Shown piece by piece: positions 18,860-28,455 of a stretch of DNA of 64,000 nucleotides. Numbering within the stretch: position 1 is the first letter of the stretch; every line of letters begins with the position of its first letter. The stretch is taken from contig NZ_JAATOM010000002.1 of assembly GCF_019207085.1 (NCBI RefSeq), forward strand, positions 620,001-684,000, in the 5' to 3' direction. The notes under the pieces were generated by a model. That model was not told where the DNA came from, did not search any database, and was given only the letters and a program-made list of their open reading frames with translations. This DNA comes from Variovorax sp. dw_308 (lineage in GTDB: Bacteria; Pseudomonadota; Gammaproteobacteria; Burkholderiales; Burkholderiaceae_C). The translations under genes and the position numbers were made by a program.

Positions 18860-21255
18860 CAGAGGGCCATTTTGCTTGCAACGCCCGTGGCGGTCTTCTT
18901 CCGGTGCATGAACGCCGCCGACAACAACAAGGCCAGCAGGGCCCCCGGCGCCACCACGCGGCCGATCGCCGACAGCGCCGGAATATCCGAGATCGCGATG
19001 AGTCCGAACGAGACCACGGTCGTCAGGTTGGCCAGCATCAGCGAGGCCAGCGTGTCCTCATCGGCGCTTCCGGTCTCCTGCAACTGGTCGAAGAACAGCG
19101 CGTAGTTGGAGCCCACCGCCACGATCAGCAGCAGTCCCACCAGGTGCAGGATGCCGAGCGCGACATGCAGCGCCGCCATGCCGCCGAGCGTCAGCAGCAC
19201 GGCCAGCGCCAGCGGCTCGCACACGGCCAGCAGCCTGCGCCCGGAACGCAGGTAGACCCCGAGCAGCACGACCACCGCCAGCGCGCCGACCATGACCTGC
19301 ACGAAGGCCTCATGCAGGTAGTGCGCATAGAGGCTGTTGAGTTCATTGCCGACATCCACCACCTGCACTTCCGGCAGCGTCGACAGTGCCGCGGCCAACC
19401 GGACCGCGTCGAAGCTGGGACCGGGATGCAGCGCGATCAGCGCCGCCCAACCGCCGCCCGGCCGCTCATACAGCATCGCGTTGACGACGGCTCCGAGCGG
19501 CCCGTCGAGCAGATCGGCACGCATGACCGGCTTCTGCACGCGCGCCTTCTCGACCTCGGCGATGAAGGGCTCCAGCCGTGCGGCCGGCAGCGGCCCGCCG
19601 GCCGTGGCCTGGGCCAGGCGGGTGCGCAGCGTCACCGCATCGGGCAGGCTCGCGATGCGCAACTGCTGGGCTGCGATGCTCGGCAGCATGCGGGTGACGG
19701 TCTCGAAACCGAGGAGTTCGCCGCCCTCGATCAAGGCATCGAGCCGCGCGCTGGCGGCTTCGGTGGCGCGCAACACGGCTTGCTGGTCCGCCGCCTGTAC
19801 CACGACCAGCGTGCTGGCATCGCTCGCGCCGATGTCCTCGCGCAGCCTGGCGTCCAGGTCGCTCATCTCCTGCTTGATCGGGCTCATGGACGACAGCCGG
19901 GCGCGCCACAGGTCGGCGCCTTGCCACGCCACCAGGCCGGCCGCGACGACGCCCAGCGCCAGGAAGCCCCAACGCAGCCTGGGCAGCGTGCGCGCGATGG
20001 CGCCGGCGGCGCGGGCCATGAGGTGGCGCATGCCCATGCCCGCGGCGCCGTCGGGCGCGAGCATCGGCAGGCCGTGGCGCGTCGCCAGCGCGGCCGCGAT
20101 CAGCCCGGCAATCGAGAACACGCCCAACTGCGCCAGCCCCGGAAAGCCGGAGAACACCAAGGCCGCGAAGCCGCACACGGAAGTGAGCAGGCCGAGCCGG
20201 ACGGTGGGCCAATTGAGGTCGCGCCAGCGCTGCCATCCGGTGCCGGGCACGCGCGCACCACGCGCCTGGATCAGGTAGTAGATCGCGTAGTCGATCGTCT
20301 CGCCGATCAGCGTGCTGCCGAAGCCCATGGTCATCCCGTGCACGTGCCCGAACGCGAGTGACACCGCGGCCGTGCCGCCCACCACGCCCGTCGCCACCGG
20401 CAGCAAGGCGATGACCAGCGCGCGCGGTGATGCGAATGCCAGCATCAACAAGCCGCTCATCACGATGCCGCCGATGAGCGCGAGATGCAGGGCCTCGCGC
20501 TTGATCTGGTCGCGGCTGGTCACCGAGAACACCGGCGCACCGCTCATCAGCAGCTTGGGCGCGCTGGCGCCGAGGCCTTGCGTGGCCTTCGCGAATTCGG
20601 CCTCGACGCGCGCGATGACCTGCGCCTGCGCATCGAGGTCGCCGCCGGCAGCCTTGGTGCCGGCCAGCAGCATGGCGCGCGGCGCATCGCGCGAGACCCA
20701 CACGCCATGATCGGTGCGCGGCGATGTGGCGGGCAGCAGGCCTTCCGCGATGCGCTGCGTCTCGCCCGTCGGGTCGCGCTCGAGCAGCGGCTTGACGATG
20801 TTGCCGGCGGGCGTGCCCAGCAGCGAAAGGGTGTCGTCGATGGCGTTGCGCAGGCCTTCGACGGTGAAGCGGTCGGGCGTGACCTCCGGCGAGAGTTGGT
20901 AGCGATGGTCGAACACGAAGGTGCCCGACGCCGCCCAATCGCTGTTGTCGCCGTTCTGCACCTGGTCGAACAGGCCGCTTGCGCGCATGGCCTTGCCCAA
21001 GGCGCGCGACACGTCGGCGCGCTGCGCCGCATCCTTGCCGCCCTCAATGCCGATCAGCAACGTGCGCGAGGCGACGCCCGCCTGGAGCTGCTCGATGAGG
21101 ACGCGCTGGTGCGGGTCGGGGCTGGCGGGCAGGAAGGCCGACAGGTCGGCGCTGAAGTGCGTGCGCGAAATGACCGCGACCCCGGCCAGAACCGACGCCA
21201 GCCAGATCAGCAGCACCAGCGCCCTGCGCGAGCGGCTGGGTCCGGCTGCGGCCAT
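18859..21255 (-). CDS. RND/MMPL family exporter (pigment cluster)
   Basis: A ~798-residue RND-superfamily transporter with the duplicated layout of one transmembrane helix, a large periplasmic loop, then a membrane bundle, twice. The half-repeat signatures are GETIDYAIYYL in the first bundle and GSNYALFFDQL in the second. Exporters of this type (ApeM/XanF-like) are standard in aryl-polyene and xanthomonadin loci and are thought to move the pigment lipid toward the outer membrane. ATG 21255 is used; GTG 21261 would give a 4-nt overlap with the upstream carrier gene. Confidence 0.83.
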   Translation of the reverse strand: MAAAGPSRSRRALVLLIWLASVLAGVAVISRTHFSADLSAFLPASPDPHQRVLIEQLQAGVASRTLLIGIEGGKDAAQRADVSRALGKAMRASGLFDQVQNGDNSDWAASGTFVFDHRYQLSPEVTPDRFTVEGLRNAIDDTLSLLGTPAGNIVKPLLERDPTGETQRIAEGLLPATSPRTDHGVWVSRDAPRAMLLAGTKAAGGDLDAQAQVIARVEAEFAKATQGLGASAPKLLMSGAPVFSVTSRDQIKREALHLALIGGIVMSGLLMLAFASPRALVIALLPVATGVVGGTAAVSLAFGHVHGMTMGFGSTLIGETIDYAIYYLIQARGARVPGTGWQRWRDLNWPTVRLGLLTSVCGFAALVFSGFPGLAQLGVFSIAGLIAAALATRHGLPMLAPDGAAGMGMRHLMARAAGAIARTLPRLRWGFLALGVVAAGLVAWQGADLWRARLSSMSPIKQEMSDLDARLREDIGASDASTLVVVQAADQQAVLRATEAASARLDALIEGGELLGFETVTRMLPSIAAQQLRIASLPDAVTLRTRLAQATAGGPLPAARLEPFIAEVEKARVQKPVMRADLLDGPLGAVVNAMLYERPGGGWAALIALHPGPSFDAVRLAAALSTLPEVQVVDVGNELNSLYAHYLHEAFVQVMVGALAVVVLLGVYLRSGRRLLAVCEPLALAVLLTLGGMAALHVALGILHLVGLLLIVAVGSNYALFFDQLQETGSADEDTLASLMLANLTTVVSFGLIAISDIPALSAIGRVVAPGALLALLLSAAFMHRKKTATGVASKMAL

Positions 21256-21257
21256 TG

Positions 21258-21884
21258 TCACGGCGTGGTGCGCCCGGCGGGCGCCTGCGTCGACCCCGCC
21301 GCGCCGCTGCGCTGCGGCACGATGGTCATGACCGACCGGTCGCCGCCGCGAAATTCCATCTCCACGCCAAGCACTTCGCCACCCTTGCCGCTGAGACGCA
21401 TGGCTTCCACCTGCGCGGAGAGGCGCTCGTCGATGGGCACGAGGTCGAGCGTCCATTCCGCGCTGCTGCCCTTGAGGGTGCTGCGGAAGTAGCGCTGCAG
21501 CACCGCGCCGTTGCCGCTCAGCGTGCCACGCATGGCTTCGACCATGCCGAGCAACTCGGGCATGCTGTCGAGCGCCATGCTGCGCGTGCGGTTGCCGCGC
21601 GTGAGCGTGAGGTTGTTGCCGTCGACCACCATCGACTCGGGCCGCGGCGTCAGCGTGCGCCGCGTCATCTGGTCGGGCGCCACGAAGCTCAGCGTGCCGC
21701 TTGCGGACAACGGGCCTTCGAGGCCGTGCACATAGCGCTGCTCGGTGAAGGTGCCCTCGCCCTGCTTCTTCCTGGCCAGCAGGCCCATGAGTTCAGTCAG
21801 GTCGAACGCCCACGCCGGCGCGGCGGCGCACAGCAGCAGCAACAGCAGCGCGCGCGATCGGCGCACCACGTCATCAGCGCGCAT
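21258..21884 (-). CDS. LolA-like outer-membrane lipoprotein carrier family protein (pigment cluster)
   Basis: A 208-residue secreted protein: signal peptide ending near AAPAWA, then a LolA-like fold (FTEQRYVHGLEGPLSASGTLSFVAPDQMTRRT, and the following VVDGNNLTL strand). Pigment loci carry such a protein (ApeL-like) presumably to shuttle the lipid product across the periplasm with the MMPL exporter. The start at 21884 overlaps the upstream acyltransferase by 11 nt. It is distinct from the housekeeping LolA by context, not by a motif I can point to. Confidence 0.75.
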   Translation of the reverse strand: MRADDVVRRSRALLLLLLCAAAPAWAFDLTELMGLLARKKQGEGTFTEQRYVHGLEGPLSASGTLSFVAPDQMTRRTLTPRPESMVVDGNNLTLTRGNRTRSMALDSMPELLGMVEAMRGTLSGNGAVLQRYFRSTLKGSSAEWTLDLVPIDERLSAQVEAMRLSGKGGEVLGVEMEFRGGDRSVMTIVPQRSGAAGSTQAPAGRTTP

Positions 21885-22848
21885 CTTCCAGCCAGAAATC
21901 ATGGAAATTGAACCAGTTGTAGGGGTACTTTCGGCACAGGTCCTCGAGGCGCGCGACATAGCTTTGGACGGCTTCGCGGATGCGGCGTTCCCGCTCGACC
22001 GGATCGGTGATGCGCGCGCTGAAGTCGGCCAGGGGTTCGAACTGCACATCGTAGCGGGCGCCGCCGAGGTAGAGGCCGGACATGAAGTACACCTGCCGGC
22101 GCAACAGGACGGCCAGCCGGAACGGGCCGTCGTTGAAGATGGCCGGCTGCCCAAGGAACGGAATCGACAGGTTGTTGCCGCGCTGCACGCCCGGATCGCT
22201 TTCCTGCCCCGGCAGGGTGCGATCGGCCAGCAGGCCGGCCATGCCGCCGGCGTCGAGCCAGTCGCGCAGTTCCAGCATCGAATGCGCGCGTCCCAGCGCG
22301 ATGACATGCGGCCGCATTTCAGGCAGGCAGATCGCGTTGAGGATGGCGGTGATCTGGCGTGCGTTGTCCGGGAACATCAGCATGGCCGCGCGCAGGCGCG
22401 GCGCGTCCGGACTCATGTGCTTGCAGGCGCCCAGCGCCTCGAAACTGCCCACGTGCGCGCCCAGCAGGAAGGCGCCGCGCCCGGCCAGCGCCTCGGCTTC
22501 GACCGGCACGTTGCCGGCGAGAGTTACGTCGAACAGATCCCAGCGACCGCGCAGGAAGTACACGCGGTCCAGCACGGTCGAGGCAAAGGAATACAGCAGG
22601 CGATAGCCGTCGCGCCAACCGATGTCCGGGCCAATGGCGCGCCGCAGGTAGCGCTTGATGTTGCGCCGCGCCGCGGGCGAGAACAGGAAGAAATAGATGG
22701 AGATCGGATGCAGCACCAGCCGGGCGACGCTGCGCCCGCAGGTCAGCGCGATCCAGCAGATCACCCGCAGCGCCAGCATGTTGCTGCGCTCGGGCTTGCG
22801 GGACCAATCGTCCGGACGCGCGTTGTCGGAGGGGTCGACTGCGCTCAC
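21874..22848 (-). CDS. LpxL/HtrB-like lysophospholipid acyltransferase family protein (pigment cluster)
   Basis: A ~324-residue membrane-anchored acyltransferase of the LpxL/HtrB group. It has an N-terminal hydrophobic segment, GAHVGSFEAL with the HX4E-type catalytic motif (HVGSFE), and a later GLLADRTLPGQ region. Within the pigment operon it may acylate the polyene lipid. The start is taken as GTG 22848, since the preceding mini-ORF stop overlaps it as GTGA; ATG 22869 in the same frame is an alternative. Confidence 0.78.
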   Translation of the reverse strand: MSAVDPSDNARPDDWSRKPERSNMLALRVICWIALTCGRSVARLVLHPISIYFFLFSPAARRNIKRYLRRAIGPDIGWRDGYRLLYSFASTVLDRVYFLRGRWDLFDVTLAGNVPVEAEALAGRGAFLLGAHVGSFEALGACKHMSPDAPRLRAAMLMFPDNARQITAILNAICLPEMRPHVIALGRAHSMLELRDWLDAGGMAGLLADRTLPGQESDPGVQRGNNLSIPFLGQPAIFNDGPFRLAVLLRRQVYFMSGLYLGGARYDVQFEPLADFSARITDPVERERRIREAVQSYVARLEDLCRKYPYNWFNFHDFWLEDAR

Positions 22849-22940
22849 GACAGCCCCCACGCTCGGCACTGCGCGTCCTTGGGGCGGCCCGGCACGGCGC
22901 TCATTGGATTAACGCCGCGCTCATCGCAACACGCCCATCA
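22846..22940 (-). repeat. Relay of overlapping mini-ORFs in front of the LpxL-like gene
   Basis: After the ligase stop, the minus strand carries three mini-ORFs in a chain: a 5-codon ORF (MGVLR) starting inside the ligase stop (TGATG), a 7-codon ORF (MSAALIQ), and a 19-codon ORF starting MSAVPGRPKDAQ. Each stop overlaps the next start (TGATG or ATGA), and the last stop overlaps GTG 22848 as GTGA. The third ORF resembles the unit of the tandem repeat at 17.9 kb (ATGAGCGCC...GGCCGCCC), so both look like members of one dispersed repeat family. Confidence 0.6.
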
Positions 22941-24656
22941 AGCAGCGCCGGCATGCGGCAACCACCGCCCGTTGGCGGCGACCCGGTCGCCGCAGCGCAC
23001 CTCGAATCGCACGCCGCGTGCGGCGCCCTCTTCGGGCTGCAACTCGATGATCATGGCGCTGCCCGGGCGCACCGGCGCAAGAAACTTGACCTGGGCCAGC
23101 GTGGGATTCGGGCCCAGGCGGGCAAGCAGTGCGGGCACGGCCCTTGCGGCCTCCAGCACCTCGGCCAGCACCAGTGCGCCAGGCAACAGCGGCTGGCCCG
23201 GAAAGTGCCCCGCGAACACGGGATGGTCGAGCGGCACATCGCGCGTCACCCGCACGGTCGTGCCGTCGCCGGCAAGCTGGGCCAGCGCGAATTCGCGCAT
23301 CGCGCGCACCGTGAGCTTGCCTGTGCCTTCATGCGGCAGCGACGCCACGTGCACCACGCGACGCGGCACGAACACGGGTTCGAGCCGCTGTCGCAGGGCC
23401 GCGATGACGGCGTGGGCATCCAGTTCGGGCGCCACCACGAAGGCAACAGGACGCACCACGCCATCGGTCACGTCGTCCGGCAACCAGAAGGCGCCGTCCA
23501 GCACGCCCGGCACGCTATTGAGATGGAAATTGAGGTGTCCCAGCGAACTGCGCCGACCGGCCACGTGGATCAGGTCGTTGGCGCGACCCAGCAGCCGGAA
23601 GTGCTGCGCGTCGATCAGTTCGAGCACATCCGCCATCGGCGTCGGCTGCGGAATGAAGTCTCCATCGAAGACAAAGCGCTCGTCGCCGGCCGCGTCCCGC
23701 TCGGCACGCACTTCGATGGCGCCCATCGCATGCCAGACATCGCTGCGTGCAGTCTGGCGCGAGGCCACCTGGCCCGACTCGGTGCTGCCGTAGATCTCGA
23801 TCAGCACCGCGCCCATGGCCTGCTCGGCCTGCGCGGCCAGTTGCGGCGAGAGCGGCGCCGTGGCCGAGAGGATCAGGTCGACGGGAGGCAATTCGATGCC
23901 GGCCAGCAGCAGGTTCTTCAGATGGAACGGGGTGGTGACCAGGGCGCGCGGACGCGGCAACGAGGCCAGCGTGGCAGCCACGTCCGCCGGAAAAAACGGC
24001 CGGCCGCTATCGAATGCCGCGCCACCCAGCATCCCGAGCAGTACCGACGACTCCAGCCCGTAGCTGTGCTGCACCGGCACCGTCGTGACCAGGTTCAGGC
24101 CGGCCAACGAGGGCAGCCCCAGCAACTGCGCAAGGCGTGGCACGGCCGCAGCGACGTCATACACCAACGTGTGCCAACTCTTCGCGTGGGGCTGCGGCAC
24201 GCCCGTCGACCCGGAAGTGAGCAAGCTCACGGCATGCATGGCGGACGGCAGGTCCGGCGCGGTGGCGAAGGTGTCGACGGCAGCATGCGAAGCCGGGTCG
24301 ATCCACATCACCCGGATGCCGTGCACGTCGAGGCGCCGGTCGTCGGCCACGGCGAACACATCGGGCTGGCCCTGGCGCAGGCGGTCCAGCGTGTCCTGGC
24401 GCGCATCGGGCGGCAGCAGGCTGGGCAGGCCGCGCAGCATCGCAGCGCCGAGCCCGATCGCAAAGGCGTACCGGTCGACACAGAGATTGACCACCGGCCC
24501 ACGTTCGGGCAGCTGCGCCGCGAATTGCGCCACATCGGCAAGGTACTGCCGCCCCGAAATGGCCTGGCCACCGCGCCAGGCCAGGGGTACATCCAGGTCG
24601 CGCGCTCCCAGCAAGGGAAGCAGCGCGGCGCCTTGTGTGTTCACTCTTGCGTTCAT
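22938..24656 (-). CDS. Acyl/aryl-ACP ligase fused to a FabA/FabZ-like dehydratase domain
   Basis: A 572-residue two-domain protein. Residues ~1-445 form an ANL-superfamily adenylating enzyme: P-loop LLTSGSTGVPQP, EIYGSTESGQVA, and the hinge GRANDLIHVAGRR. Residues ~455-572 are a hotdog dehydratase with DHPVFAGHFPGQPLLPGA. In E. coli-type aryl-polyene clusters these activities (ApeH ligase, ApeI dehydratase) are separate genes. Here the ligase probably loads hydroxybenzoate onto the ACP and the second domain dehydrates the chain. The ATG shares one base with the COG4648 stop (TGATG). Confidence 0.8.
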   Translation of the reverse strand: MNARVNTQGAALLPLLGARDLDVPLAWRGGQAISGRQYLADVAQFAAQLPERGPVVNLCVDRYAFAIGLGAAMLRGLPSLLPPDARQDTLDRLRQGQPDVFAVADDRRLDVHGIRVMWIDPASHAAVDTFATAPDLPSAMHAVSLLTSGSTGVPQPHAKSWHTLVYDVAAAVPRLAQLLGLPSLAGLNLVTTVPVQHSYGLESSVLLGMLGGAAFDSGRPFFPADVAATLASLPRPRALVTTPFHLKNLLLAGIELPPVDLILSATAPLSPQLAAQAEQAMGAVLIEIYGSTESGQVASRQTARSDVWHAMGAIEVRAERDAAGDERFVFDGDFIPQPTPMADVLELIDAQHFRLLGRANDLIHVAGRRSSLGHLNFHLNSVPGVLDGAFWLPDDVTDGVVRPVAFVVAPELDAHAVIAALRQRLEPVFVPRRVVHVASLPHEGTGKLTVRAMREFALAQLAGDGTTVRVTRDVPLDHPVFAGHFPGQPLLPGALVLAEVLEAARAVPALLARLGPNPTLAQVKFLAPVRPGSAMIIELQPEEGAARGVRFEVRCGDRVAANGRWLPHAGAA

Positions 24657-25291
24657 CAGGGAGCGCGGCGATCGCCGCTGGCGCCGGAAAAAGCGCGCAT
24701 CGCATCGATGAGGCGTGCGCGCTCGAATTCGGGATGAATGCGATAGCGCAGGAGATGCTCGCCCAGGAACAACGACACCACGCCGATGGGCGACAGCACG
24801 TTCGACAACAGCGACCAGGCGGAGAACGGCAGGCACAGGTACACCACGATGGAAGACACCACCGTGAGCGCGAAGAACGCCGTCCAGACCATCGTGACTT
24901 GGCGCGTGTAGCGCGGCATCTCGCCGACGAGCGGATGCACGCGCTCTGCCAATTGCCCGATCAGCGACAAACCGCCCCCGCGCAGGGTGCTGCCGAACCA
25001 GCCGCACAACAGGGCGTTGATGCCGACGTGCTGCACCACGTAAAGACGATTCGTGTCACCCGCATCGCCATTCATCACCAACCAGAACAGGGCCGCACCG
25101 GCAGCCCCGACCGCCAGCAGCCCCCAGCGTCCGAAGTACGAACCGGCCAGGCCCAGCGCGGTGAGCCACAGCGGCACGAGCAGCACCAGCACGGCCCACG
25201 GATCATTGGCGTGATAGAGCATCATCCAGTGCGACAACACCGCGTAGGCGGCACCGCCCAGCAGCAGGAGGGCCAGGCGCCAGCGCGTCAT
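24656..25291 (-). CDS. COG4648-type integral membrane protein (pigment cluster)
   Basis: A 211-residue protein with about five to six hydrophobic helices (LALLLLGGAAYAVLSHWMML, VLLVPLWLTALGLAG, LFWLVMNGDAG, TAFFALTVVSSIVVYLCLP). It contains VQHVGINALLCGWFGSTLRGG and ends with a soluble tail (YRIHPEFERARL). COG4648 proteins accompany aryl-polyene clusters; their function is unknown. The start is ATG 25291, right before the first helix. The frame is open upstream to 25378 but overlaps the ACP gene. Confidence 0.7.
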   Translation of the reverse strand: MTRWRLALLLLGGAAYAVLSHWMMLYHANDPWAVLVLLVPLWLTALGLAGSYFGRWGLLAVGAAGAALFWLVMNGDAGDTNRLYVVQHVGINALLCGWFGSTLRGGGLSLIGQLAERVHPLVGEMPRYTRQVTMVWTAFFALTVVSSIVVYLCLPFSAWSLLSNVLSPIGVVSLFLGEHLLRYRIHPEFERARLIDAMRAFSGASGDRRAP

Positions 25292-25301
25292 GCGCAGCGG
25301 A

Positions 25302-25613
25302 TCACGCAGCGCTGCGGTTCTGGGCGACGTGGGTCGCGAGACTGCGCAGCGATTCGAAGATCTGTTGGTTGCGTTCATCGTCCGAGCGCAACTGGAAACC
25401 GTACTTGCGCGACACCTCGAGCGCGACTTCGAGGATGTCGATGGAATCGAGGCCCAGGCCGTCGCCGTAAAGGGGTGCGGTCGGAACGATTTCGTCTGCG
25501 GCGATCTCGAGATTCAGCGATTCGACCAGCAACACGGCCAATTCGTTTTCGAGTGCGGTTTGCGCGAGGGTTTCGCCATCGGCGGGAAGGGAAGACTGGG
25601 CGGTCGATGACAA
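25302..25613 (-). CDS. Acyl carrier protein (pigment cluster)
   Basis: A 103-residue ACP with the phosphopantetheine attachment serine in [11 protein letters not shown], the usual four-helix pattern and a C-terminal extension. It is the first gene of the minus-strand pigment operon and the only ACP visible here, whereas aryl-polyene clusters commonly have two. The start is TTG 25613: a GGAG sits 6 nt upstream and there is no other in-frame Met before the fold. Confidence 0.85.
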   Translation of the reverse strand: MSSTAQSSLPADGETLAQTALENELAVLLVESLNLEIAADEIVPTAPLYGDGLGLDSIDILEVALEVSRKYGFQLRSDDERNQQIFESLRSLATHVAQNRSAA

Positions 25614-25718
25614 AGCAAACTCCGAGACGATTTGAGGGGGAACGATTGCGCTACGCGATCGGGAATTATAGGAGTCTGCTTGGATAGACTGACGCTTCTA
25701 CCTGCCCCCGGAGACCCC

Positions 25719-27236
25719 ATGGCCGAACCCCTGCTGATTGCCCGCCACGCCACGACCGAGTGCCTGCTGCTGCCCGCACTGGCCAACCGCCACGGACTGA
25801 TCACCGGCGCCACCGGCACCGGCAAGACCGTCACCCTGCAAACCATGGCCGAAAAGCTCTCATCCATCGGCGTCCCGGTGTTCCTGGCCGACGTGAAGGG
25901 CGACCTGACAGGCATCAGTCAGGCCGGCACCATCGGCGGCAAGCTGGCCGGCGTGCTGAAGGAGCGCGGCCTCGACCTGCCAGCGCCGCTGGCCTGCCCC
26001 GTCACGCTGTGGGACGTGTTCGGCGAGCAGGGCCACCCGGTGCGGGCCACCATTTCCGACATGGGCCCGCTGCTGCTGGGGCGCATGCTCGACCTCAATG
26101 AAACGCAGGCGGGCGTTTTGAACCTGGTCTTCAAGATCGCGGACGACAACGGCCTGCTCCTGCTTGACCTGAAGGACCTGCGCGCCATGCTGCAGTACGT
26201 CGGCGAGAACGCGAGCCAGTTCACCACCCAGTACGGCAACGTGAGCGCGGCCAGCGTCGGCGCGATCCAGCGCGGGCTGCTGCAGATCGAGACCCAGGGC
26301 GGCGACAAGTTCTTCGGCGAGCCGATGCTCAACATCGCCGACTTCATGCAGACCGTCGGCGGCAAGGGCGTGATCAACATCCTCGCGGCCGACAAGCTCA
26401 TGAATTCGCCACGGCTGTACGCCACTTTCCTGCTGTGGCTGCTGTCGGAGCTGTTCGAGCAACTGCCCGAGATCGGCGACCCGGAGCAGCCGAAGCTGGC
26501 TTTCTTCTTCGACGAGGCGCACCTGCTGTTCAACGAGGCGCCCAAGGCCCTGGTCGAGCGGATCGAACTGGTGGTGCGGCTGGTGCGCTCCAAGGGCGTC
26601 GGCGTGTATTTCGTGACACAGAACCCCCTCGACATTCCCGATTCCGTGCTGGCCCAGCTGGGCAACCGCGTGCAGCATGCGCTGCGCGCCTTCACGCCGC
26701 GGGACCAGAAGGCGGTCAAGGCCACGGCGACCACGATGCGGCAGAAGCCCGGCCTCGACATCGAAGCAGCCATCACCGAACTTGCCGTGGGCGAAGCACT
26801 GGTGAGCCTGCTCGACGAGAAGGGCCGCCCCAGCGTGACCGAACGCGTGTTCGTGGTGCCGCCCGGCAGCCAGCTCGGCCCGATCACGCCGGTGCAACGA
26901 CAGGCGCTGATTGCCGGTTCGCTGGTGGCGGGCGTCTACGAAAAGACAGTCGACCGCGAATCGGCCTATGAAAAACTGAAGGGCCGTGCCGCTTCTGCGC
27001 CCGGCGCGCCGCCAGCGACAGCAGGTGCGCCCGGCAGCCCGCAGGCAGGCGCTTCGGGCGGGCTCATGGGCGGGCTGAACGACCTGCTGTTCGGCACCAC
27101 CGGCCCACGTGGCGGCAAGCACGACGGGTTGGTTCAGACCATGGCCAAGTCGGCGGTGCGCACGGTCGGCACCAGCGTGGGCAAGGAAATCCTGCGCGGC
27201 GTGCTCGGCGGAATCTTCGGGTCGAAGGGGCGGTAG
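25719..27236 (+). CDS. HerA-like ATPase, DUF853 family
   Basis: A 505-residue HerA/FtsK-class ATPase. Walker A is [10 protein letters not shown] near residue 29, followed by [11 protein letters not shown]; Walker B is [10 protein letters not shown]; an arginine-finger region lies in [18 protein letters not shown] low-complexity A/P/G segment near 430-450 precedes a short glycine-rich tail. DUF853 proteins are widespread and their role is unsettled, though HerA relatives translocate DNA in end resection or defence. ATG 25719 follows a GGAG. It is transcribed away from the pigment operon and stands alone. Confidence 0.8.
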   Translation: MAEPLLIARHATTECLLLPALANRHGLITGATGTGKTVTLQTMAEKLSSIGVPVFLADVKGDLTGISQAGTIGGKLAGVLKERGLDLPAPLACPVTLWDVFGEQGHPVRATISDMGPLLLGRMLDLNETQAGVLNLVFKIADDNGLLLLDLKDLRAMLQYVGENASQFTTQYGNVSAASVGAIQRGLLQIETQGGDKFFGEPMLNIADFMQTVGGKGVINILAADKLMNSPRLYATFLLWLLSELFEQLPEIGDPEQPKLAFFFDEAHLLFNEAPKALVERIELVVRLVRSKGVGVYFVTQNPLDIPDSVLAQLGNRVQHALRAFTPRDQKAVKATATTMRQKPGLDIEAAITELAVGEALVSLLDEKGRPSVTERVFVVPPGSQLGPITPVQRQALIAGSLVAGVYEKTVDRESAYEKLKGRAASAPGAPPATAGAPGSPQAGASGGLMGGLNDLLFGTTGPRGGKHDGLVQTMAKSAVRTVGTSVGKEILRGVLGGIFGSKGR

Positions 27237-27245
27237 CCAGCCCCT

Positions 27246-27887
27246 TCACCACCTGAGAATGCGCGGCCCGAGCGCGGCGCCCACGGCCGCCGGCAGCGCC
27301 ATCCCGGCCACGTACCAGATCGCGAGGAAGGGCGCCGTCAATTCGGGGCAGTGCAGTGCATAGACCGCCGCCCCGGCCGCGCCGGACATGGCGCCGGCGC
27401 AGGCTCCGGCCCATGCCGGCCGCGTGGGCGCCAGGCTGCGCAACGCGACCAGCGCGGCGACGAACACGGGCAGCGCGATCTCCGCGATGCTGAACACGCA
27501 GGTGCGCCAGGTCTGGCCCCAGACCATGTCGGACCGACGGTCCTCCGGCGCCATCAGGTAGCTTGCAATGGCCATGGCCCACAGCATCAGCACCGGGGCC
27601 GCCACCCCGAGCCAGCTTGCGCCGACCTTCGCGCCGGGCCGGGCCAACCGCTGGAGCACGACGAAGCCCGCCACCGCGATGGTGATGGGCACGAGCAGCT
27701 TCATCCAGAACATCGGCCAGAACATGACTTGCACCAGATCGCGCCGCACGCCGTATTCCATCTGCATGATCAGCAGCGCCAACGGCACGCCAAAGGCAAG
27801 CGCGAGCGTGATGCGACGGGAGGCAGCGCGCCGCGGCACCGGCAAGGTGTCGGCCGCGAGCAGCGAAACCAGGTCGTCGGTCTTCAT
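27246..27887 (-). CDS. nrsF: NrsF-like DUF1109 membrane anti-sigma factor
   Basis: A 213-residue protein with six hydrophobic helices and the DUF1109 pattern ([11 protein letters not shown] at the N-terminus, [13 protein letters not shown] [27 protein letters not shown] with the conserved Cys and PE). In Caulobacter, NrsF holds sigma-F inactive at the membrane until heavy-metal or oxidative signals. It overlaps the sigma gene by 4 nt, matching the usual sigF-nrsF order. Confidence 0.85.
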   Translation of the reverse strand: MKTDDLVSLLAADTLPVPRRAASRRITLALAFGVPLALLIMQMEYGVRRDLVQVMFWPMFWMKLLVPITIAVAGFVVLQRLARPGAKVGASWLGVAAPVLMLWAMAIASYLMAPEDRRSDMVWGQTWRTCVFSIAEIALPVFVAALVALRSLAPTRPAWAGACAGAMSGAAGAAVYALHCPELTAPFLAIWYVAGMALPAAVGAALGPRILRW

Positions 27888-28438
27888 GACGCGCTGCTCC
27901 TGATACGGGCGGCCAGTGCCTTCAGTCCGCGATGGATGCCGACCTTCACCGCCGACTCCGACATGCCGGTCGCCGCCGCCGTCTCCGCCACTGAAAGCCC
28001 CTGCAGCTTGACGTGCTCGATCGGCAGCCGCTGGCGGTCCGGCAAGGTTTCCAGCAGGCTTGCCAGGTCGCGCCTGGCATCGCTGGCGTCGGTGTCGGAA
28101 TCGGCGAACACGGCAAGGTCGTCGTCCAGAGGATCATGCAGGGCCTCGCGGCTCGACTTGGCGCGCAGCAGGTCGATCATCTTGTAGCGCGCGATGGCCT
28201 GGACCCAGGCCGTCAGGGGCTGGTCCGGCTGGTAGGTGTGGCGCTGGTTGTGCATGGCGAGCAGGCATTCCTGAACAAGATCTTCAACTTCGTCAGGCCA
28301 GCCAAACAGGCGCTTGCCCAGAAAAGCACGCAGGTGCGCGCTGAGTTTTTGGAGAAACTGGTGATAGGCCGCGGCGTCGCCGTCGAGGCCGCGCAGGAAC
28401 AAGCCGCGCAATATCGTCTCGGCTTCATTCGCTTGCAC
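27884..28438 (-). CDS. sigF: ECF RNA polymerase sigma factor, SigF-like
   Basis: A ~184-residue ECF sigma factor. Region 2 holds [21 protein letters not shown] and [17 protein letters not shown]; region 4 holds [23 protein letters not shown] and [17 protein letters not shown]. The open frame begins at ATG 28465, but a sigma-F-type promoter overlaps that ATG: its -10 box lies at 28456-28459, so transcripts would begin after it. GTG 28438, with GGGAG just upstream, is the better start. It should activate itself, nrsF and the divergent bufferin operon. Confidence 0.85.
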   Translation of the reverse strand: MQANEAETILRGLFLRGLDGDAAAYHQFLQKLSAHLRAFLGKRLFGWPDEVEDLVQECLLAMHNQRHTYQPDQPLTAWVQAIARYKMIDLLRAKSSREALHDPLDDDLAVFADSDTDASDARRDLASLLETLPDRQRLPIEHVKLQGLSVAETAAATGMSESAVKVGIHRGLKALAARIRSSAS

Positions 28439-28455
28439 CAGGCTCCCAGCTGTTA

